A DNA stretch of 64,000 nt from Pseudooceanicola atlanticus. Lineage in GTDB: Bacteria > Pseudomonadota > Alphaproteobacteria > Rhodobacterales > Rhodobacteraceae. The position numbers were made by a program, and so were the translations under genes. How positions within the stretch are numbered: position 1 is the stretch's first letter; every line of letters begins with the position of its first letter. Under the pieces are notes generated by a model. The model did not search any database. It saw only the letters and a list, made by a program, of their open reading frames with translations, and was not told where the DNA came from. Location of the stretch: assembly GCF_000768315.1 (NCBI RefSeq), contig NZ_AQQX01000001.1:62001-126000 (forward strand). The letters run 5' to 3'. Shown here in pieces: positions 45,950 to 55,735 of the stretch.

Positions 45950-47130
45950 GATTTCACGAACATTTCCCGGGGGCGGTCGCAGAAGCATTCCGCCGGCCCG
46001 TCTTCGGTGATGCGAATGGATTCGGTGATTTCCAGCCCCCAATTGGCCATCCAGAGGCCTGGCATGAAGTGGAAGGTCATGTTGGGTTCGAGGATCGTCT
46101 CGTCCTCGGACCGCAGCGAAATGGTGCGCTCGCCCCAATCGGGGGGGTAGGACAGACCGACCGGGTAGCCGCAGCGCGCGCCCCGGGTGATGCCCGCGGC
46201 CTCAAGCGGGGCGGCCAGCGCGTTGGCCACATCGCAGGCCCGGTTGCCGGCGCGGGCCATTTCCAGCCCGGCTTCCAGCCCCTCGACCAGCGCGGCTTCG
46301 GCATGTTTGAACAGCTCGGGTGGCTCACCAAGGAACACGGTCCGGCAGAAGGGCACGTGGTAGCGGCGATAGCAGCCCGCGATTTCAAAGAAGGTCGCCT
46401 CGCCCTCGGCAAAGGGGCGGCCATCCCAGGTCAGGTGCGGTGCGGCGGCATCGGTGCCCGAGGGCAGCAGCGGCACGATGGCGGCGTAATCGCCCCAGGC
46501 ATCGTCCACGCCGCGCACGGCGTCGCGCATGATCTCGGCCACGACGTGGTTCTTCGGCACGCCGGGTTCGACACGCTCCAGCCAGCCATCGACGATCTTT
46601 TCGGAAATGCGGGCCGCCTTGCGCATGAAATCCAGCTCTTCGGCGGATTTCACGGTGCGGCACCAGTTCACGATGCCGGTGCCGTCCATGATCTTGGCGT
46701 CGGGCAGTTCATGGGTCAGGACCGCGTGGGCGCGGGCGGTGTAATAGTAGTTCTCCATCTCCACGCCGATGCGGGAGGAGCCGACGCCCATGGCGTTCAG
46801 CTGGGCGGCCAGTTCCTCCATCGGGTGGCGTTCGGTGGATTGCACGTAATGGTCCGCGTAGCCGTAGCAGCGGCTGTCCTCCATCCAGACGGTGCGCAGC
46901 GCGCCGTTGCGGTCCTGCGACCGGCCCCACCAGAACGGTTCGGCATCGAGGAAGACGACAACCCCCTGGTGCACGTAAAAGGACCAGCCATCATAGCCGG
47001 TCAGCCAGGCCATGTTGGAGGGATCGGTGACGCACAGCACCTCGATCCCCGCCGCTTCCATGGCGGTGCGGGTCTTGGTCAGGCGGCGTTCGTATTCCTC
47101 GGCCGAGAAGGGAATCGTCTTGGTGATCAT
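45946..47130 (-). CDS. eutD: Ectoine hydrolase (M24 family)
   Basis: A 394-residue pita-bread-fold enzyme, also called DoeA, that opens the ring of ectoine to N-acetyl-diaminobutyrate. DPSNMAWLTGYDGWSFYVHQ and HYVQSTERHPMEEL are typical of ectoine hydrolases rather than general prolidases. Metal-site context is seen in PFAEGEATFFEIAGCYRRYHVPFCRT and the C-terminal LEITESIRI. Start chosen at 47130, five bases after GGAGG. It heads a three-gene operon and diverges from eutB; the 180 bases between them carry two palindromes. Confidence 0.88.
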   Translation of the reverse strand: MITKTIPFSAEEYERRLTKTRTAMEAAGIEVLCVTDPSNMAWLTGYDGWSFYVHQGVVVFLDAEPFWWGRSQDRNGALRTVWMEDSRCYGYADHYVQSTERHPMEELAAQLNAMGVGSSRIGVEMENYYYTARAHAVLTHELPDAKIMDGTGIVNWCRTVKSAEELDFMRKAARISEKIVDGWLERVEPGVPKNHVVAEIMRDAVRGVDDAWGDYAAIVPLLPSGTDAAAPHLTWDGRPFAEGEATFFEIAGCYRRYHVPFCRTVFLGEPPELFKHAEAALVEGLEAGLEMARAGNRACDVANALAAPLEAAGITRGARCGYPVGLSYPPDWGERTISLRSEDETILEPNMTFHFMPGLWMANWGLEITESIRITEDGPAECFCDRPREMFVKS

Positions 47131-47163
47131 CGGGGCCTCCAGCCTGTTGGTTTTCCTCCCCTT

Positions 47164-47187
47164 GGCATGGTTGTGCACAACCATGCC
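47164..47187. promoter_or_regulatory. Perfect 24-bp palindrome upstream of eutD
   Basis: The half-site GGCATGGTTGTG is followed at once by its exact complement, giving a 24-base perfect palindrome with core GTTGTGCACAAC. It lies 34 bases upstream of the eutD start. The same 12-base core recurs at 47276-47287. Such a TTGT..ACAA symmetry is what FCD-type GntR dimers commonly bind. Confidence 0.75.
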
Positions 47188-47275
47188 GCTCCAAAAACGA
47201 ACATCGCAGGTCGTTTTCAGCAAATACAAGGGATAGAGGCTAACGCAGTGTTGACGCGGTGCGGATTCGCGCTGT

Positions 47276-47287
47276 GTTGTGCACAAC
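47276..47287. promoter_or_regulatory. Second GTTGTGCACAAC palindrome, upstream of eutB
   Basis: A perfect 12-base palindrome located 24 bases before the eutB start. Its centre is 106 bases from the centre of the first site, about ten turns of the helix, so a regulator dimer pair could bind the same face or loop the DNA. Confidence 0.7.
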
Positions 47288-47310
47288 TGTTCATCATTTC
47301 AGGGAAAAAC

Positions 47311-48303
47311 ATGCAACCGAGCGTGACCATGAACGACGTCGAGGCCGCCGCGCAGCGCCTGCGCGGGCGGGCAGATTCGACGCCCCTGGTCCCGTCCTTG
47401 TGGGCCGGGGCCGATCTGTGGCTGAAGCTGGAGATCTGCCAGCCGATCGGTGCCTTCAAGCTGCGCGGCGCCCTGAATGCGGTCGAAGCGGTGGAGGCCG
47501 ATGGCGTCGTCTGCTGTTCCACGGGCAATCACGGGCGCGGCGTGGCCTGGGCAGCGCGGGCGGCGGGCAAGCGGGCGGTGATCTGCATGTCGTCGCTGGT
47601 GCCGCAGGCCAAGGTCGACGGCATTCGCGCCCTGGGGGCCGATGTGCGGATCATCGGTCGGTCCCAGGATGACGCGCAGGCAGAGGCCGAGCGGCTGGTC
47701 GAGGCGGAAGGCCTGGCCGAGATTTCCCCGTTCGATGATCCGCTGGTGATCGCCGGGCAGGCAACCATCGGGGCAGAGATCATGGCGAAAAAGCCCGAAA
47801 CAGAGACTGTTCTGGTGCCGCTCTCCGGTGGCGGGCTGGCGGCGGGCACCGGCCTTTCGGTCAAGGCAGCCAACCCGAAGGCGAGGGTGATCGGCGTGTC
47901 GATGGATCGCGGTGCGGCCATGGCGGAAAGCCTGCGGGCCGGTCGCCCCGTCGCGGTGGAAGAGGTGCCGAGCCTTGCGGACAGCCTGGGCGGCGGTATC
48001 GGAATGCAGAACAGACTGTCTTTTCCCATGTGCCGGGATTTTCTGGACGAGGTCGTCCACGTCAGCGAAGAAGAAGTCTACGCCGCCATGCAGGAGCTGT
48101 TCTACACGGACCGCCTTGTGGCAGAGGGCGCCTCGGTTGTCGGGCTGGCCGCGCTGATGACCGGGAAGGTTGACGCAAAGGGGCCGGTTGCGACTATCGT
48201 CACCGGACGCAATATGGACATGGACCAGTTCACCCGGGTCATCACCGGCCGGGACGTGACGCTGGGGGACGTGACGATCAAGGGGAGGCCACATGCCGCA
48301 TGA
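47311..48303 (+). CDS. eutB: Hydroxyectoine utilization dehydratase
   Basis: A 330-residue PLP enzyme of fold type II, like threonine dehydratase. Lys50 in GAFKLRGALNAV holds PLP; the phosphate loop is LVPLSGGGLAAG. With EutC it is thought to process the hydroxylated branch of hydroxyectoine breakdown. ATG 47311 lies five bases after AGGGA; ATG 47329 is an alternative. It overlaps eutC by 11 bases and starts the plus-strand half of the locus. Without this neighbourhood I would have called it a generic threonine dehydratase. Confidence 0.85.
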   Translation: MQPSVTMNDVEAAAQRLRGRADSTPLVPSLWAGADLWLKLEICQPIGAFKLRGALNAVEAVEADGVVCCSTGNHGRGVAWAARAAGKRAVICMSSLVPQAKVDGIRALGADVRIIGRSQDDAQAEAERLVEAEGLAEISPFDDPLVIAGQATIGAEIMAKKPETETVLVPLSGGGLAAGTGLSVKAANPKARVIGVSMDRGAAMAESLRAGRPVAVEEVPSLADSLGGGIGMQNRLSFPMCRDFLDEVVHVSEEEVYAAMQELFYTDRLVAEGASVVGLAALMTGKVDAKGPVATIVTGRNMDMDQFTRVITGRDVTLGDVTIKGRPHAA

Positions 48304-49282
48304 CATCCGCGTGGTGACGGAAACCGAATTGCGCGGGGTGCTGGGCCTCGACCGGGCGCTGGTCGACGTGGTCGAACAAGCTTTTGCGGCCTTGGCGGGC
48401 GAAGGCGTCGTGATGCCGCCGATCCTGTCCATGGCGCTGCATGCGGCGAACGGAGAGGTCGATGTGAAGACGGCCTATCTGCCGGGCTTTGACGGCTTTG
48501 CGATCAAGGTGTCGCCGGGTTTCTTCGACAATCCGCAATTGGGCCTGCCATCGCTGAACGGTTTGATGATCCTCTTTTCGGCCAAGACGGGTCTGGTGCA
48601 GGCACTGTTCCTGGACAACGGCTACCTGACCGACCTTCGCACCGCTGCTGCGGGCGCGGTCGCCGCGCGCCACCTTGCGCCCGAGGAAATCGCGACCGCA
48701 GGCGTCATCGGCACCGGCGTGCAGGCGCGGCTGCAGATGCAGGCGGCGCATCTGGAACGGCCCTTCGAACGGCTGCTGGTCTGGGGCCGCGATCCGCAAA
48801 AGGCCGCGCGCTGTGCCGCAGACCTGGCCGAAACGCTGGGCGTCACCGTCGAAACGGTTTCCGACATTGGTGCATTGGTGGCGCAGAGCCAGCTGGTCGT
48901 GACCACCACGCCGTCGCGCGAACCGCTGATCACCCACGACATGCTGCATCCCGGTCTGCACATCACCGCCATGGGGTCGGACCAGGAAGGCAAATGCGAA
49001 ATCTCGCCCAGGGTTCTGGCCCAGGCGGATGTCTATGTCGCCGACCGGCTGACCCAGACCGGCCTGATGGGCGAACTGGCCGCGGCTAAGAAAGCCGGCC
49101 TTTCGCCTTATTCAGAGACTGAAATTGGCCAGATCATCGACGGCTCTGCCGAAGGGCGCATCGACAATCGGCAGGTGACGATCTGCGATCTGACGGGGAC
49201 CGGGGCGCAGGATACCGCCATCGCCTCGCATGTCTCGGCGTTGCTGAACGGTACCGCCACCGGCACGGTGATCACCGCATGA
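48293..49282 (+). CDS. eutC: Ectoine utilization protein, ornithine-cyclodeaminase family
   Basis: A 329-residue member of the ornithine cyclodeaminase/mu-crystallin family with a Rossmann motif in TAGVIGTGVQARLQMQA and a conserved lysine in the KVSPGFFDNPQ region. In Roseobacter ectoine loci this protein always follows EutB. The exact reaction is not settled; together they probably convert the hydroxylated intermediate to one common with ectoine. It overlaps eutB upstream and the AsnC gene downstream (four bases). Confidence 0.87.
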   Translation: MPHDIRVVTETELRGVLGLDRALVDVVEQAFAALAGEGVVMPPILSMALHAANGEVDVKTAYLPGFDGFAIKVSPGFFDNPQLGLPSLNGLMILFSAKTGLVQALFLDNGYLTDLRTAAAGAVAARHLAPEEIATAGVIGTGVQARLQMQAAHLERPFERLLVWGRDPQKAARCAADLAETLGVTVETVSDIGALVAQSQLVVTTTPSREPLITHDMLHPGLHITAMGSDQEGKCEISPRVLAQADVYVADRLTQTGLMGELAAAKKAGLSPYSETEIGQIIDGSAEGRIDNRQVTICDLTGTGAQDTAIASHVSALLNGTATGTVITA

Positions 49283-49773
49283 ACGGGCTCCGCCTCGATG
49301 CGCGGGACGTGGAGATCCTCCGCGTGCTGGAAACCGAGGGGCGCATCACCAAGGCGGAGCTTGCCAGTCGCATCAACCTGTCACCCTCACCCTGCTGGGA
49401 CCGGCTGCAACGGCTGGAAAAGGCGGGGATCATCGAAGGCTACGGCGCGCGGATTTCGCTGAAGGCGCTGGCGCCGCACGTGGTGATCTTTGTCGCGGCA
49501 GAGCTTGAGACCCACAAGACGGACCAGTTCACCACGTTCGAAACGGCGGTGCAGGACATCCCCGAGGTCACGGCCTGCTGGGCCCTGGGTGGCGGGTTCG
49601 ATTACCTGTTGCAGGTGGTGACCCGCGATATCGATGCCTATCAGCGGCTGATCGACGGCATGCTGGCCTCTGATATCGGGATGGCGCGCTACTACACCTA
49701 CATCGTCACGAAACCGGTGAAGTCGCCGTCGCCGCTGCCTTACGACGCGCTGGAGTTGCCGCAGAAGGATTGA
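49279..49773 (+). CDS. doeX: AsnC/Lrp-family regulator of the ectoine genes
   Basis: A 164-residue regulator: N-terminal helix-turn-helix (DARDVEILRVLETEGRITKAELASRINLSPSPCWDRLQRLEKAGIIEGY) and C-terminal RAM ligand-binding domain. Its place after eutC is that of the AsnC protein of Roseobacter loci, called DoeX in Halomonas. It probably binds diaminobutyrate or an acetylated form. A 149-base gap then separates it from the dehydrogenase gene. Confidence 0.9.
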   Translation: MNGLRLDARDVEILRVLETEGRITKAELASRINLSPSPCWDRLQRLEKAGIIEGYGARISLKALAPHVVIFVAAELETHKTDQFTTFETAVQDIPEVTACWALGGGFDYLLQVVTRDIDAYQRLIDGMLASDIGMARYYTYIVTKPVKSPSPLPYDALELPQKD

Positions 49774-49922
49774 CGGTTTCAAGGGCCGAGGGGCAGAGGA
49801 TTCCTCTGTTCCGATGGTCGAGATCAGTCACCTCCTCTGCGCAAAACCTGCCAACATTCTGTCCAACTCGAAATCCAACAGGGTCCCGAGATACGGGCCC
49901 GACCTTAGGGAGGACGCTACCC

Positions 49923-51407
49923 ATGTCGCTGCACCATGCCCTGCCGAAATCCGCTCTGGCCGAGGTCTCTGACCCGCGCCTCGTGCGGCCGTTTTCCTAT
50001 ATCGGTGGCAAGTGGACCGGTGGTGAGGCAAGCGCGACGTTTTCCGTCAGCAACCCGGCGGATGGGGCGTGGTTGGGTGATGTGGCGGCCCTGAACGGGT
50101 CTGACGCCACATCGGCAGTGGACGCGGCACAGGCGGCATTTCTGCCGTGGTCGCGGACGCTGCCCCAGGATCGTGCGGCGATGATCCGCCGCTGGAACGA
50201 CCTGATGCGCGAGCACAAGGAAGACCTGGCCCGCATCATGGTCCTGGAACAGGGCAAGCCGCTGTCCGAGGCGCGGGGGGAAATCGACTATGCCGCCGAT
50301 TTCCTGGAATTCTACGCCGAGGAGGCGAAGCGCCCGAATATCGAAGGCGTGACCAGCCACCTGCCCGATGCGGAGGTCGAGCTGTGGCGCGAACCCGTGG
50401 GCGTGGCCGCGCTGATCACGCCGTGGAACTTCCCCGCCGCGATGCTGACCCGCAAGGCGGGCGCGGCGCTGGCGGCTGGCTGCACCGTGGTCTGCCACCC
50501 GTCCAAGGAAACACCGTTCTCCGCCCTGGCGCTGGCCGAATTGGCGGAACGCGCGGGCTTTCCGGCGGGCGTCTTCAACGTCGTGACCGGCCAACCGGCC
50601 GAGATCGTGGAGCCCTGGACCGCCGACACCCGCGTGCGGGTTCTGTCCTTCACCGGCTCGACCGAAGTGGGGCGCCTGCTGTACCGGCAATCCGCCGAAA
50701 CGGTGAAGACCCTTGTGATGGAACTGGGCGGCCATGCCCCGGTGATCGTCTTTGCCGATGCGGAGATGGACAATGCCGTGGCCGAGACGATGAAGGCCAA
50801 GTGGGCAACCTCGGGCCAGGATTGCCTGGGCGCGAACCGGATTTACGTCGAACGGTCGGTCTATGACGAGTTCTGCCGCCGCTTCACCGAGGCGACGGAA
50901 AAGCTGAGCGTCGGGATCGGCATGGACGATCCGGATATCGGGCCGCTGATGAACGAAGCGGCCGTGGCCAAGCAGAAATCCCACGTGGACGATGCGGTGC
51001 AGAAAGGCGCCAAGGTGCTGTGCGGTGGCGCGGCGCATGAAAAGGGGCCGTTGTTCTGGCAGCCGACCGTGCTGGCCGACGTGCCGGATAATGCGCTGAT
51101 CCTGCGCGAAGAAACCTTCGGTCCAGTCGCCGCAATCGTGCCCTTCGATACGGAAGAGGAGGTCGTGGCGCGGGCCAATGACACCGAATACGGGCTGGTG
51201 GCCTATTTGCACGCCATGCATCCGCGCCGGATCTACCGCGTCACGCGGGCGCTGGAATACGGGATGGTCGCGGTGAACCGCACCAAGGTGACCGGCGCGC
51301 CGATCCCCTTCGGCGGCACCAAGCAATCCGGTCTTGGCCGCGAAGGCGCACGCCAGGGCATGGAGGCCTTCACCGAGGTCAAATACGTCTGCCGCGACTG
51401 GGCGTGA
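49923..51407 (+). CDS. ssd: Aldehyde dehydrogenase, aspartate/succinate-semialdehyde type
   Basis: A 494-residue NAD(P)-dependent aldehyde dehydrogenase of the GabD family. Catalytic residues are Asn169 (TPWNFP), Glu267 (MELGGHAP) and Cys301 (SGQDCLGANR). In ectoine loci the equivalent enzyme (Ssd, DoeC) oxidises aspartate semialdehyde to aspartate, the end point of the path; succinate semialdehyde is the alternative substrate. ATG 49923 follows AGGGAGGA; the frame is open 150 bases further upstream without a ribosome site. Confidence 0.9.
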   Translation: MSLHHALPKSALAEVSDPRLVRPFSYIGGKWTGGEASATFSVSNPADGAWLGDVAALNGSDATSAVDAAQAAFLPWSRTLPQDRAAMIRRWNDLMREHKEDLARIMVLEQGKPLSEARGEIDYAADFLEFYAEEAKRPNIEGVTSHLPDAEVELWREPVGVAALITPWNFPAAMLTRKAGAALAAGCTVVCHPSKETPFSALALAELAERAGFPAGVFNVVTGQPAEIVEPWTADTRVRVLSFTGSTEVGRLLYRQSAETVKTLVMELGGHAPVIVFADAEMDNAVAETMKAKWATSGQDCLGANRIYVERSVYDEFCRRFTEATEKLSVGIGMDDPDIGPLMNEAAVAKQKSHVDDAVQKGAKVLCGGAAHEKGPLFWQPTVLADVPDNALILREETFGPVAAIVPFDTEEEVVARANDTEYGLVAYLHAMHPRRIYRVTRALEYGMVAVNRTKVTGAPIPFGGTKQSGLGREGARQGMEAFTEVKYVCRDWA

Positions 51408-51444
51408 GTTAGTGCTACGTCCCGGCCGCGTTGCGACGGGTGGG

Positions 51445-51476
51445 GCCGGGACATCGGAAATTTTTGCAAGATGAAG
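51445..51476 (+). repeat. Partial intergenic repeat, copy D (tail only)
   Basis: GGCCGGGACATCGGAAATTT then TTGCAAGATGAAG resembles the tail of copy A (GGAGTATTTCCGG, CAAGATGAAG). The two hairpins are missing. It sits between the dehydrogenase and aminotransferase genes. Confidence 0.45.
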
Positions 51477-51510
51477 CAGGGGTGTGAGGCCCCGGAAGAA
51501 AGGCGGATAG

Positions 51511-52881
51511 ATGCTTAGGAACGATCAGATCGACGAATGGGACCGCGAGGCATTCTTTCACCCCTCGACGCACCTGGCGCAGCATGCGCGGGGCGAGGCA
51601 CCGAATCGGGTGATCCGGACGGGCTCCGGCTGCCATATCGAGGATCGTGAGGGCACCAAGCTGCTGGACGCTTTTGCCGGACTCTATTGCGTGAATGTGG
51701 GCTACGGCCGGACCGAGATCGCCGAGGCCATCGCCGAGCAGGCGAAGGAGCTGGCCTATTACCACGCCTATGTCGGGCACGGGACCGAGGCCTCGATCAC
51801 TTTGGCCAAGATGATCCTCGATCGCGCGCCCAAGGGCATGAGCAAGGTCTATTTCGGCCTGGGCGGATCGGATGCGAACGAAACCAACGTCAAGCTGATC
51901 TGGTACTACAACAACATCCTTGGACGACCCGAGAAGAAGAAGATCATCTCGCGCTGGCGCGGCTATCACGGGTCGGGTCTGGTGACCGGGTCGCTAACCG
52001 GGCTGGAGCTGTTCCACAAGAAGTTCGACCTGCCGCTGGCCCAGGTGATCCATACCGAGGCACCTTATTACCTGCGTCGTCCCAACAAGGGGATGAGCGA
52101 GGCCGAGTTCACCGCCTATTGCGTGGCCGAGCTTGAGGCGCTGATCGAACGCGAAGGCCCCGACACCATTGCCGCCTTCATCGGCGAGCCGCTGATGGGC
52201 ACCGGGGGCATCGTGCCGCCGCCCGAGGGCTACTGGCCCGCCATTCAGGAAGTGCTGGACCGTCATGACATCCTGCTGGTGGCCGATGAGGTCGTGACCG
52301 GGTTCGGTCGGCTGGGCAGCATGTTCGGCTCGGATCACTACGGTATCCGGCCCGACCTGATCACCATCGCGAAGGGCCTGACCTCGGCCTATGCGCCTCT
52401 TTCGGGCTCAATCGTCGGGGACAAGATGTGGAAGGTGCTGGAACAAGGCACGGACGAGAATGGCCCGATCGGTCATGGCTGGACCTATTCCGCGCATCCG
52501 ATCGGTGCGGCGGCCGGGGTTGCGAACCTCAAACTGCTGGACGAGTTGAACCTGATCGAGAATGCGGGCCGCGTCGGGGCTTACCTGAACAAGGCGCTGG
52601 CCGAGGCCGTGGGCGACCATGCACACGTGGCCGAAGTGCGCGGCGAAGGCATGATCGCGGCCGTCGAGTTTCAGAAGGATGTCGAGGCCGGAGAGTTTTT
52701 CGACCCCGCCGACAAGGTCGGTGCGAGGATCTCGGCCAAGCTGCTGGAACAGGGCGTGATCGCCCGCGCCATGCCGCAGGGCGACATTCTGGGCTTCGCG
52801 CCGCCTTTCTGCCTGACCGAGTCGCAAGCGGACGAGATCGCCGGAAAGACGGCAAAAGCCGTGGCTGAGGTGTTGACGTAA
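51511..52881 (+). CDS. atf: Class III aminotransferase of the ectoine locus (diaminobutyrate type)
   Basis: A 456-residue PLP enzyme with GLYCVNVGYGRTEI, the FIGEPLMGTGGIVPPPEGYWPAI block, DEVVTGFGRLGSMFG and PLP lysine Lys288 (TIAKGLTSAYAPLS). It is related to the SpuC-like enzyme at 42607-44001 but clearly distinct. In Roseobacter and Halomonas loci the equivalent (Atf, DoeD) converts diaminobutyrate to aspartate semialdehyde, which the dehydrogenase upstream then oxidises. A GABA aminotransferase role is possible. GAAAGG lies before the ATG. Confidence 0.88.
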   Translation: MLRNDQIDEWDREAFFHPSTHLAQHARGEAPNRVIRTGSGCHIEDREGTKLLDAFAGLYCVNVGYGRTEIAEAIAEQAKELAYYHAYVGHGTEASITLAKMILDRAPKGMSKVYFGLGGSDANETNVKLIWYYNNILGRPEKKKIISRWRGYHGSGLVTGSLTGLELFHKKFDLPLAQVIHTEAPYYLRRPNKGMSEAEFTAYCVAELEALIEREGPDTIAAFIGEPLMGTGGIVPPPEGYWPAIQEVLDRHDILLVADEVVTGFGRLGSMFGSDHYGIRPDLITIAKGLTSAYAPLSGSIVGDKMWKVLEQGTDENGPIGHGWTYSAHPIGAAAGVANLKLLDELNLIENAGRVGAYLNKALAEAVGDHAHVAEVRGEGMIAAVEFQKDVEAGEFFDPADKVGARISAKLLEQGVIARAMPQGDILGFAPPFCLTESQADEIAGKTAKAVAEVLT

Positions 52882-52892
52882 CGTGACTTTCA

Positions 52893-52965
52893 CGGAAGGC
52901 GGCCTAAATACCTAGCCGTAACTGGTTGATTTGGTCGCAAATGCTAAAAAAACCGCCGCCTTCCG
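52893..52965. other. Widely spaced inverted repeat before the second Pot operon
   Basis: CGGAAGGCGGC at 52893-52903 is repeated inverted (GCCGCCTTCCG) at 52955-52965, with 51 AT-richer bases between. It lies in the 164-base gap between atf and the next operon. It could fold as an RNA leader or end the atf transcript, or flank the promoter; the sequence alone does not decide. Confidence 0.45.
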
Positions 52966-53045
52966 GTTGCAACCCGCCCCTTGGGCAAGCTTAACTGGCG
53001 AAAGAACAGTGGCAAAAGCCGCGGACAGACAACGGGGAGCCAATT

Positions 53046-54146
<1,101 letters not shown>

Positions 54147-54247
54147 GTTTCGGCGCTAACTGCGCCGATCATGGTAGCCCCATGCGTCCGACCCGTGGCG
54201 CCAGGGCACCAAGACCCAAAACGGGTAGAAAAACTAGGGAGCACAGT

Positions 54248-55354
54248 ATGAAACTGACCAAGACCCTTCTGGCATCGACGGCGCTCACCGTTGCTGCCGG
54301 CGCTGTCGCAGCACAGGACATGGCGAACGACATGACGCTCGTCTCCTGGGGCGGTGCGTACCAGAACAGCCAGCAGAAGGCCTATGTCGAGCCCTATCAG
54401 GAAATGAACCCTGATGTGAGCATCGTGTGGGACGAATCCTCTGCCGAAGCCGTTGCGAAACTGCGCGCGATGAACGAAGCCGGCAACATCACCTGGGACC
54501 TCGTCGACGTGGTCGCAGCTGACGCCATCCGTCTGTGCGACGAAGGCCTGGCGATGGAGTACGATCCGGAAGAGCTGCTCGCCGAAGGCGATGACGGCTC
54601 CTCCGCCGAAGACGATTTCGGCGACCTGATCGTGTCCGACTGCTTCATCCCGCAGATCGTGTACTCGACCACCGTCGGCTATCGTACCGACATGGTGGGT
54701 GACACCGCGCCGACCGACATCTGCGCGCTGTTCGACACCGAAACCTACCCGGGCAAGCGGTCGCTGGAAAAGCGTCCGATCAACAACATGGAGTGGGCTC
54801 TGCTCTGTGACGGCGTTGCCAAGGAAGACGTCTACGACGTTCTGGAAACCCCGGAAGGTCAGGACCAGGCGCTTGCCAAGCTCGACACGATCAAGGACGA
54901 CGTGATCTGGTGGTCCGCCGGCGCCGACACGCCGCAGCTGCTGGCTGATGGCGAAATCGTCATGGGTTCCACCTACAACGGCCGTCTCTTCTCGGTCATC
55001 GAAGAGCAGGACCAGCCGGTCGCAATGCTCTGGGACGCACAGGTCTTCGACCTTGACGGGTGGATCATTCCCGCCGGCCTGTCCGAAGAGCGTCTGGCAC
55101 GTGTGAAGGACTTCGTGAAGTTCGCCACCGACACCCAGCGTCTGGCCGATCAGGCTGCCTACATCTCCTACGGTCCGGCCCGCAAGTCGTCCGCTCCGCT
55201 GGTTGGCGAACACGCCGAGCTGGGCATCGACATGGCGCCGCACATGCCGACCGACCCGGAGAACTCCAAGAACACCTTCGTGTACAACTACGAGTTCTGG
55301 GCTGACTACCGCGACGACATCGACGCGAAGTTCCAGTCCTGGCTGGCTCAATAA
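54248..55354 (+). CDS. Pot-type ABC substrate-binding protein
   Basis: A 368-residue periplasmic receptor with signal peptide (LTKTLLASTALTVAAGAVA). The mature start MTLVSWGGAYQNSQQKAYVEPYQEMNP resembles the PotD/PotF family, but the YNWSDYI polyamine motif of the other system is replaced by VSWGGAYQN. The ligand is therefore probably not putrescine. Codon use is biased toward highly expressed choices (many cgt, ggc, gct), fitting an abundant protein. A strong hairpin follows. Confidence 0.85.
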   Translation: MKLTKTLLASTALTVAAGAVAAQDMANDMTLVSWGGAYQNSQQKAYVEPYQEMNPDVSIVWDESSAEAVAKLRAMNEAGNITWDLVDVVAADAIRLCDEGLAMEYDPEELLAEGDDGSSAEDDFGDLIVSDCFIPQIVYSTTVGYRTDMVGDTAPTDICALFDTETYPGKRSLEKRPINNMEWALLCDGVAKEDVYDVLETPEGQDQALAKLDTIKDDVIWWSAGADTPQLLADGEIVMGSTYNGRLFSVIEEQDQPVAMLWDAQVFDLDGWIIPAGLSEERLARVKDFVKFATDTQRLADQAAYISYGPARKSSAPLVGEHAELGIDMAPHMPTDPENSKNTFVYNYEFWADYRDDIDAKFQSWLAQ

Positions 55355-55369
55355 GGCTTGATGCCTTCC

Positions 55370-55395
55370 GGTCCCCGGCGTTCGCGCCGGGGACC
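55370..55395 (+). other. Strong intercistronic hairpin after the binding-protein gene
   Basis: An 11-bp perfect stem (GGTCCCCGGCG with CGCCGGGGACC) closes on a TTCG tetraloop, with no T run after it. It begins 15 bases after the binding-protein stop codon. It should shield the 3' end of that message and raise its level over the permease genes. Confidence 0.75.
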
Positions 55396-55446
55396 ACCCC
55401 ATAGAACGACCGCGAAAACGCGGCGCTTGAAACAGGGACACATATT

Positions 55447-55734
55447 ATGCCGAAAGGCTATATTATCGGCCATATCACGGTGAAAGACCCTGAGGCCTAC
55501 AAGGAATACGTGGAACGGGATACGCCGATCCTGCAAGGCTACGGCGGCAGGTTCATCGTCCGCGGCGGCGCCTCCGAAGCGCCCGAGGGTCCGATGAAGG
55601 ACCGCCACGTGGTGATCGAATTCCCCAGTTTCGACGACGCGAAGCGCGCATACCATTCCCCCGAATATCAGGAGGTCGTGGCAATCCGCCATGCGACCGC
55701 CGACAGTGACATCATCCTCGTGGAGGGCGTCTGA
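55447..55734 (+). CDS. DUF1330 family protein
   Basis: A 95-residue ferredoxin-like alpha/beta protein: MPKGYIIGHITVKDPEAYKEY, YGGRFIVRGGASEAPEGPM, HVVIEFPSFDDAKRAYHSPEYQEV. This is the DUF1330 pattern; function unknown, with a dimeric-barrel fold expected. It lies inside the transporter operon, one base before the permease start, so it is co-translated and may process or bind the imported compound. Confidence 0.9.
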   Translation: MPKGYIIGHITVKDPEAYKEYVERDTPILQGYGGRFIVRGGASEAPEGPMKDRHVVIEFPSFDDAKRAYHSPEYQEVVAIRHATADSDIILVEGV

Positions 55735-55735
55735 C

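Noticed and set aside
45946-47130. Reading the M24 gene as creatinase or Xaa-Pro dipeptidase
   Set aside because: The DPSNMAWLTGYDGWSFYVHQ and HYVQSTERHPM wording and the eutBC neighbours fit ectoine hydrolase better.
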